DNA of 64,000 bases, taken from contig CAJWFD010000002.1 in assembly GCA_913031435.1 (NCBI GenBank), positions 42,050 to 106,049 on the forward strand, given 5' to 3'. The stretch comes from an uncultured Cryomorphaceae bacterium. Lineage in GTDB: Bacteria > Bacteroidota > Bacteroidia > Flavobacteriales > Schleiferiaceae. The notes under the pieces are model-generated. The model was given only the letters and a program-made list of their open reading frames with translations, had not been told where the DNA came from and searched no databases. Positions 47,312 through 56,637 of this stretch are shown in pieces. The number at the start of each line of letters is the position of its first letter. Position 1 is the stretch's first letter. Both the position numbers and the translations under genes were made by a program.

Positions 47312-49441
47312 ATGTCAAAAACGCAAGTAAATTGGACAATTTCGGGGATGACCTGCAGTGGCTGTGCGCATAGCGCATCTAGAATCGCTCTGGGACACAA
47401 AGGGATTTCAAATGTCCAAGTACGCTATGCCAATGGTCTGTTTAAAGCTACCGTAGATAAGAGCGTGCTCGATACTCAATTGCTTGAAGAGAATTTAAAA
47501 AATGCGGGATATACCCTCGAGCGTGAATATATTTCGCCAACTAAAAAAGTAGAGTTCGCGCGTACCAAGCTGAGAAGTTTAAAATGGGAGTTGATTTTCT
47601 CTACCCTTTTTGCCCTACCTCTTTTCGTGTTAGGAATGCTTCATATGGAGCATTTATGGAGTGTTATAATTCAAGCGGTTTTAGCAGTAGTCCTTTCTTT
47701 TTATTTCGGCAGGCGCATTCATAAAAAAGCATGGAAACTTCTGAAATCTGGTGCTACCAACATGGATACCCTAGTTAGCCTGGGTTCTATTAGTGCATTC
47801 CTACTGTCCGTTTATAACATCTTAATTTCAGAAGGAGACGAGAGTTATTTTGAGAGCGCAGGGCTCATCGTTTTCTTTATACTCGTCGGAAAATTTGTAG
47901 AAGAGCGGGGGAAATTTCAAAATGGCAGAGCCTTATTAGAATTGATAGCGCTTCAACCACAATATGCATGGAAAGTCACTGAAGATGAGCTGAAAAAAGT
48001 ACATGTTGATGCACTGGAAGTAGGTGATGCTGTGCTGATCAAAGCTGGTGAACTTATTCCCGTAGATGGTATTGTAATAGACGGAGTAAGCACCATAGAC
48101 GAAAGCACCTTTACCGGAGAGCCCATACCCGTCAATAAGAAAGCAAAAGATACCGTTTGGGCAGGAACCTTAAATGGTGAAGGTTCCCTAACCATTTCAG
48201 TAGAGAAAACGGGGAGTACATCAGCCATAGGATCTTTGATTGAGACCATTGCACAAGGACAGTCCTCCGAAGCACCTATAGAATCCTTAACGCAAAACAT
48301 CTCTAAAGTATTTGTTCCATCTATTATTGTATTAAGCCTTGTTGTTGGGCTAATTTGGATGATTAACGATGAGCCTCAGGCACTTGTTTTCACTATTAAT
48401 GTTCTTGTCATTGCCTGTCCATGCGCCCTGGGTCTTGCTACGCCATTGGCCGTCATTGCAGCGAATGGCGCAGGCGCTGATATAGGAATCATCATCAAGA
48501 AAGCCGCCGCTCTGCAGTATGCTTCCTCTGTTAAATATGCCCTGTTAGATAAAACAGGAACTCTAACTATAGGTAGGCCTATTGTTAAAAATGTACACTG
48601 GACAACAGCCCGCAACATTGAGCTTTTAACTGCATTAAACTCAAAAGGCAACCACCCATTAAATAGTGCATTACATGATTATTTAGGTGGCAATTTTCAA
48701 TCAAGTAAGGTCAATAGATTTAAAGCCACTCCTGGCAAAGGGATTCAAGGGAAGTTTGACGGCAAGCTTGTCTACTTAGGATCACCAAAGTGGTACAGTG
48801 AAGTTACTGGCGGTTTATGGCCAGCAGTACAGACTACCACTTCCCTGCTATTCAGCGACATCGGCGTAATTGCTTCCATCAACTTTGAGGATGTGGTACG
48901 CCCAGAATCAAAACAATTCATACAACAACTCAAAGATAAAAACATAGAACCAGTCATTCTTTCTGGAGACAGTTCTCAAGCCGTGGCAAAAATTGCATTC
49001 GAACTTGGTATTAAAAAATACCATGGTGAGATGCTGCCTCTAGAAAAAGCGACTGTCGTGCAATCTTACCAAGAAGATGGTCCTACCCTATTTATTGGTG
49101 ATGGTATTAATGATACCGTAGCTCTTCAAAAGGCGGCTGTTGGAGTTAGCCTTGCTCATGCTACAGCTGCTGCACAAGAAAATGCAGATGTTGTATTAAG
49201 TCGTGAAGGATTGATTCAACTCAACGATTATTTCCGTTTAAGCAAGAGTACCATGACCACTATTTATGGCAATTTATTCTGGGCATTTGGTTACAACATC
49301 ATTGCTATACCTTTGGCAGCTGGAGTGCTCTATCCTACATTTGGGATAAGCCTCACCCCAATGATGGCAAGTATAGCAATGAGCTTGAGTTCGCTGGGAG
49401 TGGTGGGTAATTCTTTATTATTAAAACAACGCATGAAATGA
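47312..49441 (+). CDS. copA: Copper-translocating P-type ATPase
   Basis: 709 residues. One N-terminal HMA metal-binding domain (G-M-T-C-S-G-C, Cys15 and Cys18), eight membrane helices, T-F-T-G-E-P actuator loop, membrane metal site C-P-C-A-L-G (369-374), phosphorylation motif D-K-T-G-T-L-T (Asp413), H-P locus G-N-H-P-L and hinge G-D-G-I-N-D. C-P-C with the HMA domain marks a Cu+ exporter (PIB-1). It is followed by a 63-residue HMA peptide overlapping by 4 bases. A related CcoI-type role, loading copper into cytochrome oxidase, cannot be excluded; no cco genes are in the window. Confidence 0.94.
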   Translation: MSKTQVNWTISGMTCSGCAHSASRIALGHKGISNVQVRYANGLFKATVDKSVLDTQLLEENLKNAGYTLEREYISPTKKVEFARTKLRSLKWELIFSTLFALPLFVLGMLHMEHLWSVIIQAVLAVVLSFYFGRRIHKKAWKLLKSGATNMDTLVSLGSISAFLLSVYNILISEGDESYFESAGLIVFFILVGKFVEERGKFQNGRALLELIALQPQYAWKVTEDELKKVHVDALEVGDAVLIKAGELIPVDGIVIDGVSTIDESTFTGEPIPVNKKAKDTVWAGTLNGEGSLTISVEKTGSTSAIGSLIETIAQGQSSEAPIESLTQNISKVFVPSIIVLSLVVGLIWMINDEPQALVFTINVLVIACPCALGLATPLAVIAANGAGADIGIIIKKAAALQYASSVKYALLDKTGTLTIGRPIVKNVHWTTARNIELLTALNSKGNHPLNSALHDYLGGNFQSSKVNRFKATPGKGIQGKFDGKLVYLGSPKWYSEVTGGLWPAVQTTTSLLFSDIGVIASINFEDVVRPESKQFIQQLKDKNIEPVILSGDSSQAVAKIAFELGIKKYHGEMLPLEKATVVQSYQEDGPTLFIGDGINDTVALQKAAVGVSLAHATAAAQENADVVLSREGLIQLNDYFRLSKSTMTTIYGNLFWAFGYNIIAIPLAAGVLYPTFGISLTPMMASIAMSLSSLGVVGNSLLLKQRMK

Positions 49442-49629
49442 CTATAAACTCAAAGATCAACTGCAACAATTGTATTGCTAAAGTTTCATCTGATTTGAAC
49501 GCGTTAATGGGAGAAGAGAATTGGTCAGTCGACATAGCGCTACCGAACAAACCACTCACGTTTTCAGATGACATATCACTAGATGATGTACTGGATATTT
49601 TAGACCAACATAACATGATTGTGGAATAA
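49438..49629 (+). CDS. HMA-domain peptide, probable copper chaperone
   Basis: 63 residues. K-I-N-C-N-N-C-I-A-K-V matches the metal-binding loop of HMA/CopZ proteins (C-x2-C at residues 9 and 12), and the length equals a single domain. The Met before the first Cys is Asn here. ATGA overlap with copA and TAATG overlap with the glycosyltransferase show coupled translation. A role handing Cu+ to CopA is inferred from this context. Confidence 0.72.
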   Translation: MTINSKINCNNCIAKVSSDLNALMGEENWSVDIALPNKPLTFSDDISLDDVLDILDQHNMIVE

Positions 49630-50693
49630 TGAACATCGGTCTACTCGCTCGCAAAACATTGCACAGCCAACCCGGTGGAGACACCGTTCAGGTAAAGCAA
49701 TCTGCCGCCGCATTAAAGCGACTAGGTCATACTTGTTCCATTATAACCTCAGGAATGGCTTTGCCGAGAGATCTTGACGTATTACATTTTTTTAATTTAG
49801 GCCGTCCCTCGGACGTGCTTTACTATTTCAAGAAGTTCCCAGGTAAAAAAATAATTAGCACCGTCTATGTAGATTATAGCATGGCCGATAAAATTCGCTA
49901 CCCACGACTATTTAGACTATTGGGTAGCCATCGCATAGAATTTTTAAAGACCATCACTCGCGCCTTAAACGGAAGCGACAAGTGGCCCTGTTTCGACTAT
50001 TTACGTCTAGGGCAAAAACGCAGTATGCAAAGGGTATTAAATCAATCCAATGTCGTTATCACCTCATCTAGGAGCGAGCTAACGCGAATATTGCAGTGGT
50101 CCACTAATTTAGATAACTCAGTTATAGACAAGCACCAATTGATTCCATTGGGTCTAGACGACTCGTTCATTTTCAATGATCAAGATGCAGAGCCAAATCA
50201 GGGTATTCTATTGGTTGGACGAATAGAATACCTCAAGAATCAACTCCAAGTGATTCAGTGGGCGACCAAACACAATTTGCCCTTGACCGTAGTAGGCGAC
50301 GCTAATGCCAACCAGCCTAACTATTATAAACAATGCACAGAATTTGCTGGTGATCATGTTAATTTTATTCCCCACCAAAGTCGAAAGAATGTCCTAAAAC
50401 TAATGCAAGCTCACCGTCTTTTGATTGTGCCTTCATTCTTCGAAACCTATTCTATTGTCGCATGGGAGGCAGCAGCGCTAGGTCTTAATGTTATTGCTAA
50501 TGATGTTCCTGATATGCATGAAACGCTAGCCGACATTTCACAGCTTTGTGATTTCACAAATGAAGAAAGCACCCTGAAAACCATTTCCAATAACCTGTTG
50601 TATGGACCTAGTCAACAACAAAAATCCCAAGCATGGTTCGAAAACTATACCTGGGATGCGATAGGGTTGCAACTTGAAAAAGCTTACCAATAG
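49629..50693 (+). CDS. Glycosyltransferase, family 4 (GT-B fold)
   Basis: 354 residues. N-terminal M-N-I-G-L-L-A-R-K-T ... P-G-G-D-T-V-Q-V-K-Q acceptor domain; C-terminal V-G-R-I-E-Y-L-K-N-Q, P-L-T-V-V-G-D and P-S-F-F-E-T-Y-S-I-V-A-W-E-A-A-A-L-G, the nucleotide-sugar site with the E-x7-E motif. No signal or membrane helix. Acceptor and sugar unknown. Its coupling to the copper genes has no obvious meaning. Its stop is separated by one base from the stop of the convergent lipoprotein gene. Confidence 0.85.
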   Translation: MNIGLLARKTLHSQPGGDTVQVKQSAAALKRLGHTCSIITSGMALPRDLDVLHFFNLGRPSDVLYYFKKFPGKKIISTVYVDYSMADKIRYPRLFRLLGSHRIEFLKTITRALNGSDKWPCFDYLRLGQKRSMQRVLNQSNVVITSSRSELTRILQWSTNLDNSVIDKHQLIPLGLDDSFIFNDQDAEPNQGILLVGRIEYLKNQLQVIQWATKHNLPLTVVGDANANQPNYYKQCTEFAGDHVNFIPHQSRKNVLKLMQAHRLLIVPSFFETYSIVAWEAAALGLNVIANDVPDMHETLADISQLCDFTNEESTLKTISNNLLYGPSQQQKSQAWFENYTWDAIGLQLEKAYQ

Positions 50694-50694
50694 G

Positions 50695-51243
50695 TTACTG
50701 GTTTTGCATTTCCTTTTCAAAAGTCTCTTTAAACTTTTCGTAATTATAGTCTACCATGAGTTTATCATTCTTTGATAATGCCTTGTAGTAGTCCTTTACA
50801 ATTTTATCACCATCCAACTCAATGGCGATGTAGTACTTGAACTTATTTGTCGCCGCAACTTGTGTTACGCGATCGCAAGCCACCACAACACCACTTAAAC
50901 GTTGGTTAATGACCATTCGCGAATTTTCTTCAAATCTTTCGAGTACTTCTTCAATATTATTGACTTCCATGCTCTTGACATAATTATCTGCTACCACTTT
51001 CATCGTAGAGTTTACCATACCAGCAAGTTCTGTCTTAGCGTTACTCAGAGCTTTCTTCTTAGCGACGTTCATATCTGCACTTTCACCAAAACTATAGACA
51101 CGGAAAGTCTTTTTATCACTCTTAAACCCGGAACAGGGCAATACCATTTCAGTCTCGCCTTTTGGAACTTTAATCTTCGAACCACAGCTCGAGAAGAGAA
51201 TACTGGCTGATGCGACAACTACAAAGAGAAAATTAGTTTTCAT
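50695..51243 (-). CDS. LPP20-like lipoprotein
   Basis: 182 residues. Lipoprotein signal with lipobox L-F-S-S-C (Cys20). The mature part has the A-K-K-K-A-L-S-N-A-K-T-E-L-A-G pattern and a following beta-rich segment (Y-Y-I-A-I-E-L), resembling LPP20-type lipoproteins of unknown function. Stands alone on the minus strand; 74 bases upstream hold no clear promoter box or terminator. Confidence 0.6.
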   Translation of the reverse strand: MKTNFLFVVVASASILFSSCGSKIKVPKGETEMVLPCSGFKSDKKTFRVYSFGESADMNVAKKKALSNAKTELAGMVNSTMKVVADNYVKSMEVNNIEEVLERFEENSRMVINQRLSGVVVACDRVTQVAATNKFKYYIAIELDGDKIVKDYYKALSKNDKLMVDYNYEKFKETFEKEMQNQ

Positions 51244-51317
51244 ATTATATTAGATTTAATAAGGTAGAATGAAGGTAACAAACCTTGATATGTACTATTC
51301 AAAGGCCATGCCATTAT

Positions 51318-51806
51318 TTACCATTTTCCCTTTTCGAGTAGTTTTTCTCGTTCCATATTAAGGAAGTCAGAAGCCATATCTACTTGATTATCATTGTTAT
51401 TAATACGCAATAGTTTGTGACATAATGTTCTTTTTCTACCGTCAGACAGCTTATCCCAAACCTGCTTCATAACATCATCTTGCTTAAGTAAGGTCGACAA
51501 AACCTCCGGTAAAGAAATTCCTAATGTGTTTGGATCCTGGTAAACAACCACCGAGATCGTCTGACCCATTTCGTAGCTATAGCCCTCTAATTTTGACCTA
51601 CCAATCATAGAAAAATATCTACCATCTTCATAAGGCTGAATGCCACATTGAACATCTATGCAACCATCTAACTTGAGGATAATCCTAGTCTTACGCCCTT
51701 GTGGAAATGAATCAACGATAGATTTTTCAAAAACCACACACCGGTAATTACCACGTATAGGATTAACGGTCTCTAGAACGGTGTCAAACTTGTGTAACTC
51801 TCTCAT
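51318..51806 (-). CDS. YdeI/OmdA-like protein with DUF1905-like N-terminal domain
   Basis: 162 residues from ATG 51806 (M-R-E-L-H-K-F-D); the open frame extends upstream to 51902 inside the peroxidase gene. The first half (G-x-Y-R-C-V-V-F, I-Q-P-Y-E-D-G-R-Y-F-S-M-I-G-R-S-K-L-E) resembles DUF1905; the second (L-P-E-V-L-S-T-L-L-K-Q-D-D ... W-D-K-L-S-D-G-R-K-R-T) matches the YdeI/OmdA family, once called bacteriocin-protection proteins. Molecular function unknown. TAATG overlap with the peroxidase gene implies coupled translation. Confidence 0.7.
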   Translation of the reverse strand: MRELHKFDTVLETVNPIRGNYRCVVFEKSIVDSFPQGRKTRIILKLDGCIDVQCGIQPYEDGRYFSMIGRSKLEGYSYEMGQTISVVVYQDPNTLGISLPEVLSTLLKQDDVMKQVWDKLSDGRKRTLCHKLLRINNNDNQVDMASDFLNMEREKLLEKGKW

Positions 51807-52861
51807 TACCAAGGGCTTGAAAATGATGTATCCATCAGGAAGGTTGGATCCGAAAATGTTTTCATAAAGTCTATAAGACCTTTTTTCTCCACCTCTGACC
51901 AATTTCGTCCAGAACCTGCAGCCTTCATATTAGGATCTATCGTAGCAGAGAGATGTCCTCCCATATTATAAAAATCTACGACCTCAGCTAAGGTTTGAAA
52001 CCTACCATCATGCATGTAAGGGAAACTGTATTCTATGTTACGTAAAGAAGGTATTTTAAATTTCCCTCGATCAAAAGCGGATCCAGTAACTGCTTCCCTT
52101 CCGTCCCCAGTCTGATAGATACTATCCAGACCGTTATTTGAGAATTGTAACAAACCAAAGGCACCCATTTGATATCCTGTGGTTGCTAGGCCATGGCAAT
52201 GAAAACAATCACCCTGTTCGCCATTAAATAAATCAAATCCCTTTTGCTCGCTAGAAGTAAAGCTATAACTGCCTTCAATATAAGAGTCTAATGAAGAGGT
52301 CCCTGTTACAAGTGTTCTTATAAATTGAGACAAGGCTTTTGCTACCTTTTCTTTTGATACTTCAGTTGTGCCAAAAGCTTTTGAAAATAGCTCGTTATAG
52401 GTCAGGTCCTGCTCAATTTTGTCAATCACATCGGGCCATTGCGAATGCATCTCAATAGGATTGACGATGGGCTCCTTTACTTGGTCCTCTAAGCTGCCAT
52501 CCCTTCCGTCCCAAAAGAAGAAATCTTGCCAAGCGAGATTTGAAAGCACCATGGCATTTATATTTCCGTCAATACCGTCAATACCTGTGCTGTAAGGAGT
52601 AGGCTCTGCGAAATTACTTTCTTGCCGGTGGCAACTATTACAATTTTGCGTGTTGTCGCCAGATAACCTAACGTCATAAAACAAATGCCTTCCAAGAAGT
52701 ACCCCTTCCTCAGTCAGCTCATTGTCTAAAGGCAATGTGGGTTCCGGAAAATGAGCTGGGTATTCTAACACTAATGTCGTAACCTCATGCTTTGGATCTA
52801 CAGGTCTACAACCTATAGCTAAAAGCAACGCACACATTAATGTAAAACCCATCTTCTTCAT
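51806..52861 (-). CDS. Di-haem cytochrome c peroxidase (CcpA/MauG family), lipoprotein
   Basis: 351 residues. Lipobox L-A-I-G-C (Cys18) suggests anchoring to a membrane on the periplasmic side. Two haem c sites: C-N-S-C-H (74-78) and C-F-H-C-H (219-223). L-G-R-H-L-F-Y-D, G-I-D-G and F-K-I-P-S-L-R-N-I-E are family signatures. Reduces hydrogen peroxide with electrons from a c-type cytochrome, or modifies a partner as MauG does. It starts 1 base after the rluD-type gene on the same strand. Confidence 0.92.
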   Translation of the reverse strand: MKKMGFTLMCALLLAIGCRPVDPKHEVTTLVLEYPAHFPEPTLPLDNELTEEGVLLGRHLFYDVRLSGDNTQNCNSCHRQESNFAEPTPYSTGIDGIDGNINAMVLSNLAWQDFFFWDGRDGSLEDQVKEPIVNPIEMHSQWPDVIDKIEQDLTYNELFSKAFGTTEVSKEKVAKALSQFIRTLVTGTSSLDSYIEGSYSFTSSEQKGFDLFNGEQGDCFHCHGLATTGYQMGAFGLLQFSNNGLDSIYQTGDGREAVTGSAFDRGKFKIPSLRNIEYSFPYMHDGRFQTLAEVVDFYNMGGHLSATIDPNMKAAGSGRNWSEVEKKGLIDFMKTFSDPTFLMDTSFSSPW

Positions 52862-52862
52862 C

Positions 52863-53927
52863 CTATCTATTCTTTAGCGACGCGCTTGTGTATATTTCAA
52901 ATTTACGAATCACTTCTTGCATGTCTTCTGGTAGCTCTTTCTGAAAGACCATGTTTTCACCGCTAGAAGGATGAACAAAACCTAAACTTTGTGCGTGAAG
53001 CGAATGTCTCGGACATGCTTTAAAACAATTGAAAATAAATTGTTTGTATTTGCTAAAAGAAGTACCCTTTAGGATTTTATCTCCTCCATAACGTTCGTCA
53101 TTGAACAATGGATGACCTAAATGCTTCATATGAACACGGATTTGGTGCGTACGACCGGTCTCAAGCTTACAACTCACTACAGTAACGTACCCAAATCTTT
53201 GAACAACCTTATAATGCGTCACCGCATGTTTACCCTCAGATTCATCTTCGAAAACCGCCATTTGCAGTCTATCTCTTAAACTCCGTCCAATATTCCCTGT
53301 GATTGTACCCTCTTCTTCCTTCACATCACCCCAAACAATCGCGATATATTCTCTAGAGGTGCTCCTGTCGTAAAACTGCTTTGCAAGATGGGTCATACCC
53401 AGTTCTGATGCCGCAGCGACCATCACTCCTGACGTATTCTTATCTAATCGGTGGACCAGTCCCGGACGCTCCTCACCCTGTTTTCCAATAGGAAGATTTT
53501 CCGCAAGAAAAGCCAGACCATTCACCAGCGTTCCTGTGTAATTCCCATGTCCTGGATGACAAACTAAACCGGCTTTCTTATTAATAACGATGACGTGTTC
53601 ATCCCTATGAATAATATCAAGTTCCATATCCTCTGGGAGTATTTCCTTATCTCGAGGTGGCTGACCAAGTACCATTTCAACAAGATCACCAGGTTTTACC
53701 TTGTGGTTACTTTTAACGGGTTTACCGTTAATTCTTATGGCTTCTGCTTCTGCCGCTTTTTGAATTCTAGTCCTTGAAGTATCAGGCAAGAAGTTCATCA
53801 AAAACTTATCTACACGTAAAGGGCTCTGGCCCTGATCTGCCTCGAAACTATGGTGAACATAGAGCTCTTCAGTATTATCGCTCTCTTGGAAGGGTGTATC
53901 GTTCTCTTGGAATTCTGAATCTAACAT
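52863..53927 (-). CDS. rluD: RluA/RluD-family 23S rRNA pseudouridine synthase
   Basis: 354 residues. An S4 RNA-binding domain (L-R-V-D-K-F-L ... I-R-I-N-G-K-P-V-K) follows a 35-residue acidic leader; the catalytic motif H-R-L-D-K-N-T-S-G (159-167) gives Asp162. G-R-T-H-Q-I-R-V-H-M and L-H-A-Q-S-L are typical. RluD makes the pseudouridines of helix 69; that this is RluD rather than another RluA member is probable but not certain. Starts 1 base after the T9SS gene. Confidence 0.9.
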   Translation of the reverse strand: MLDSEFQENDTPFQESDNTEELYVHHSFEADQGQSPLRVDKFLMNFLPDTSRTRIQKAAEAEAIRINGKPVKSNHKVKPGDLVEMVLGQPPRDKEILPEDMELDIIHRDEHVIVINKKAGLVCHPGHGNYTGTLVNGLAFLAENLPIGKQGEERPGLVHRLDKNTSGVMVAAASELGMTHLAKQFYDRSTSREYIAIVWGDVKEEEGTITGNIGRSLRDRLQMAVFEDESEGKHAVTHYKVVQRFGYVTVVSCKLETGRTHQIRVHMKHLGHPLFNDERYGGDKILKGTSFSKYKQFIFNCFKACPRHSLHAQSLGFVHPSSGENMVFQKELPEDMQEVIRKFEIYTSASLKNR

Positions 53928-53928
53928 A

Positions 53929-55761
53929 TTAAAGCTTCATCCATTTGAACCTTGACACAGATGTTCGAGTACTAAGAACAATCGTGTATAGGCCAGCCGG
54001 CAGGTAATTAAATGAATAAAATTCCTGACTTACAGCCGGGAATGAGGCAATAGTTTTGCCCTGATTGTCCATTAAAACACAGTCAAATAATTCTTCTGAA
54101 TCTAGGTCTAATGAAAAGCCATCATGAGATGGATTTGGAAATATTTTTACAAATGTACTTTTATCTTCCTTGGTCGCCATCTCTGCCGGACTGTATCTGA
54201 AAAATGGTTGAAACATCGTTACACCGGGGTCTAATGAGGGGTACCAGTTAAACCCATCACCATAATATCGTGGCATACTCTGCGGCAACATACGTTCTGT
54301 ATCAAGACCAAGGTACATAGGGTCCGATGATGTACAGACATAACCAATCCAAACGTAGGGGTAAATCGAAATATCAACAGATGAATCTAGTTCATAAGGA
54401 ATCCAATCTCCCCTGTTGTACCCCCAATGCGGTTCATACAAACTGTCCGACATATAAACGATGTCACCAGGGGCATCACCACTGTCTGCAGGAGCCCAGA
54501 CAGCTATCCTAAAAGTACTCTGGTATCTCAGGCCTGCGTCAACAAATTGAAACCTAACACCCTTAAGAGAATCTGCAGGGCCTAAGCCACTTGACCTAAA
54601 CAACTGTGCCACTCGACCGCCGGTAATGTTTTGAACGGCGTAGGCACGGTCCGCGGTGCCGTCATCTAAGGCTAAATAGTTATCTAATTCTAATGCTCCC
54701 CTAACAGTGTCGTTAGAGCGATAACCTGCAGCAGAACCATCAAACCAGACCTTAGTTGTCACAGAAGTTGGACCTGTTATAGAAGATAGCGCTAATGCGG
54801 GAACAGTGATGTCGAAGGTTTGATCTTGATCATGTTGGGTGTTTGTAATTACAGGGACAGCAGTGGTCTGTTGAATTAAACTACCGTTTTCTTCCCAGCG
54901 AAATTGACCTAAATTCAAACTCCAACCACCAGAGGGAACTGTACCATTGCGTCGATAAGTATAGGTTAGTGTAGTAGGTATATTAGCTACATTACTGGAA
55001 CTGCTCACCCACCAAGGCCAACTGGTGAAACCGCCAGAGCCTATAATTAATGGATGATTCCTAGCAAATGTTGGCTCTGTAATAATAGTATCCGTATTTG
55101 TCCGGTCCTTATCTAGTTGAACATAGTCAATATTCCAAATATCGTATGCGCCAGCACGAGCACCATAAGAGGCTATTCTAAATTTGAAACCGTTAGACAA
55201 ATAGTCTGACCCTTGAACCGCGATAATTGCGGACCTAAATGGAGTGGACATACTTGACCCCACTGCACCCCACTGCTGCAACCACGTATTCGTGATTGGA
55301 GACCAAAACTCGACCACTAAACTATCATTGCTGGAAGGCGCTTCACCCCGACCAGCTGACTGGTATTGAAAAGAGAGATAGACGTTCGTTAAACCCTGTA
55401 AATTCAAGTAATTCGAAGTGAGTACATCCGCAAAAGTATCTGAGCCTATGGAATTCTCTTTATATGCGAAGCCAAATTCATTTAAACCATCAAAAGTGGC
55501 CACTCCTATTGAGTTTTGAAAAAGAGGCAGTTCATCATTGATCCATACATAGCGGTCCATCCATAATTCAGGATTAGGTAGGTCCGAAGAATAAGAGAAA
55601 TCGTCTACAAATGGAGGAATAAGGGTATCTAATGATTCCGTTAAGTAATTCGGCACCATCATTCTTACTTGCAATGGTAAAGATAATTCCTCAACCTGGC
55701 CTTGCGCGCAGACACTGCAAAGCAACATAGCAAGGATGGTCCTGCTCTTGTTAAAATTCAT
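53929..55761 (-). CDS. T9SS type A sorting-domain surface protein
   Basis: 610 residues from ATG 55761; a TTG just before it is less likely. Signal peptide (I-L-A-M-L-L-C-S-V-C-A-Q-G), about 500 residues of beta-rich, Ser/Thr/Asn/Trp-rich extracellular sequence with no recognised catalytic domain, and a C-terminal sorting domain (V-K-I-F-P-N-P-S-H-D-G-F ... L-P-A-G-L-Y-T-I-V-L) that directs export by the type IX system and attachment to the surface. Its start overlaps the end of the PASTA gene by 11 bases. Confidence 0.88.
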   Translation of the reverse strand: MNFNKSRTILAMLLCSVCAQGQVEELSLPLQVRMMVPNYLTESLDTLIPPFVDDFSYSSDLPNPELWMDRYVWINDELPLFQNSIGVATFDGLNEFGFAYKENSIGSDTFADVLTSNYLNLQGLTNVYLSFQYQSAGRGEAPSSNDSLVVEFWSPITNTWLQQWGAVGSSMSTPFRSAIIAVQGSDYLSNGFKFRIASYGARAGAYDIWNIDYVQLDKDRTNTDTIITEPTFARNHPLIIGSGGFTSWPWWVSSSSNVANIPTTLTYTYRRNGTVPSGGWSLNLGQFRWEENGSLIQQTTAVPVITNTQHDQDQTFDITVPALALSSITGPTSVTTKVWFDGSAAGYRSNDTVRGALELDNYLALDDGTADRAYAVQNITGGRVAQLFRSSGLGPADSLKGVRFQFVDAGLRYQSTFRIAVWAPADSGDAPGDIVYMSDSLYEPHWGYNRGDWIPYELDSSVDISIYPYVWIGYVCTSSDPMYLGLDTERMLPQSMPRYYGDGFNWYPSLDPGVTMFQPFFRYSPAEMATKEDKSTFVKIFPNPSHDGFSLDLDSEELFDCVLMDNQGKTIASFPAVSQEFYSFNYLPAGLYTIVLSTRTSVSRFKWMKL

Positions 55762-56575
55762 CAAGGGTGTCTATTGTAGAGTTTGTTTTAAGCGATACGG
55801 CAATGGAATCTGAAGCAAGCCAAAGATCTACAGAGCTTCCTGCTCCTACTTGAAGGTCCAGCTCATATTCCGGAAAAGTCTTTAATACAGCTGCACCCAT
55901 GGAATCTGTGGTCGTCCCGGTGTAGATAATAGCACCTGAATTCAAACTAAAAGCAGTCAACTGTTTAACCGCATCCTCATAGGTAAGCCCCATTAAATCC
56001 GGTAAATAGACCAAGCGCCCATCTAAACCTGCGCTTACCTGCAGCACAAAGTGAGTGCCCGTAGGATATAGTACCTGCTCTTGAGTGAGCAAACCCTTCG
56101 CGTCAAGCACTCTTAAAACCAAGTCATGGCTCAGGTCAGGCACCATGACTAAACTGTCTATGATAAAACCTTTTGTAGCAAATTTACTACTGACGTAACT
56201 CACCAATTGATCTTTATAATTTGGGAGGGGATACTTGGGTAGTCGACCTGGATTGGTCGAGAGTAAAATCTTTCGACCCCACTTAACCTTCGAATATTCC
56301 TTTGGATAGCTTTCTATGATTGCACCTTTCGGAATACCGGTAACGTAATGAGTACTGTCGATGACTTCATAAATAAGGCCTAGACTTTCCAATGTTTCAA
56401 TTGCCTGTTGTACCGGCATTAATTTTATATTCGGAACCTCAACCGTTTGGTCGTGCCCTGTTGTGGTTTTCAGCCACCACAGACTACAAAAAACAGTCAG
56501 AGCAAAAACTACTATCGCAGCAGCAACAGTCTTTACGAACGTTCGCGAAAATATGAATTGAAGCCAATGTTTCAT
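55751..56575 (-). CDS. PASTA-domain membrane protein without a kinase
   Basis: 274 residues. One N-terminal membrane helix (V-K-T-V-A-A-A-I-V-V-F-A-L-T-V-F) then periplasmic PASTA repeats: V-E-V-P-N-I-K-L-M-P-V-Q-Q-A-I (from about 42), a looser one around V-M-V-P-D-L-S, and V-Y-L-P-D-L-M-G-L-T-Y-E-D-A-V (from about 190). PASTA domains bind uncrosslinked peptidoglycan in Gram-positive Ser/Thr kinases; here they come alone. The divergent neighbour 62 bases away is ddl, which makes the D-Ala-D-Ala end of such muropeptides, supporting a cell-wall role (inference). Confidence 0.87.
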   Translation of the reverse strand: MKHWLQFIFSRTFVKTVAAAIVVFALTVFCSLWWLKTTTGHDQTVEVPNIKLMPVQQAIETLESLGLIYEVIDSTHYVTGIPKGAIIESYPKEYSKVKWGRKILLSTNPGRLPKYPLPNYKDQLVSYVSSKFATKGFIIDSLVMVPDLSHDLVLRVLDAKGLLTQEQVLYPTGTHFVLQVSAGLDGRLVYLPDLMGLTYEDAVKQLTAFSLNSGAIIYTGTTTDSMGAAVLKTFPEYELDLQVGAGSSVDLWLASDSIAVSLKTNSTIDTLDEF

Positions 56576-56637
56576 ATTGTAAAGATACTTTATATCGCAC
56601 CTTAAAACGATATACCTTCTGCATTACATTTACACTT

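Noticed and set aside
56580..56587. TATCTTTA as PASTA-gene promoter
   Set aside because: One mismatch, and only 4 bases before the ATG.
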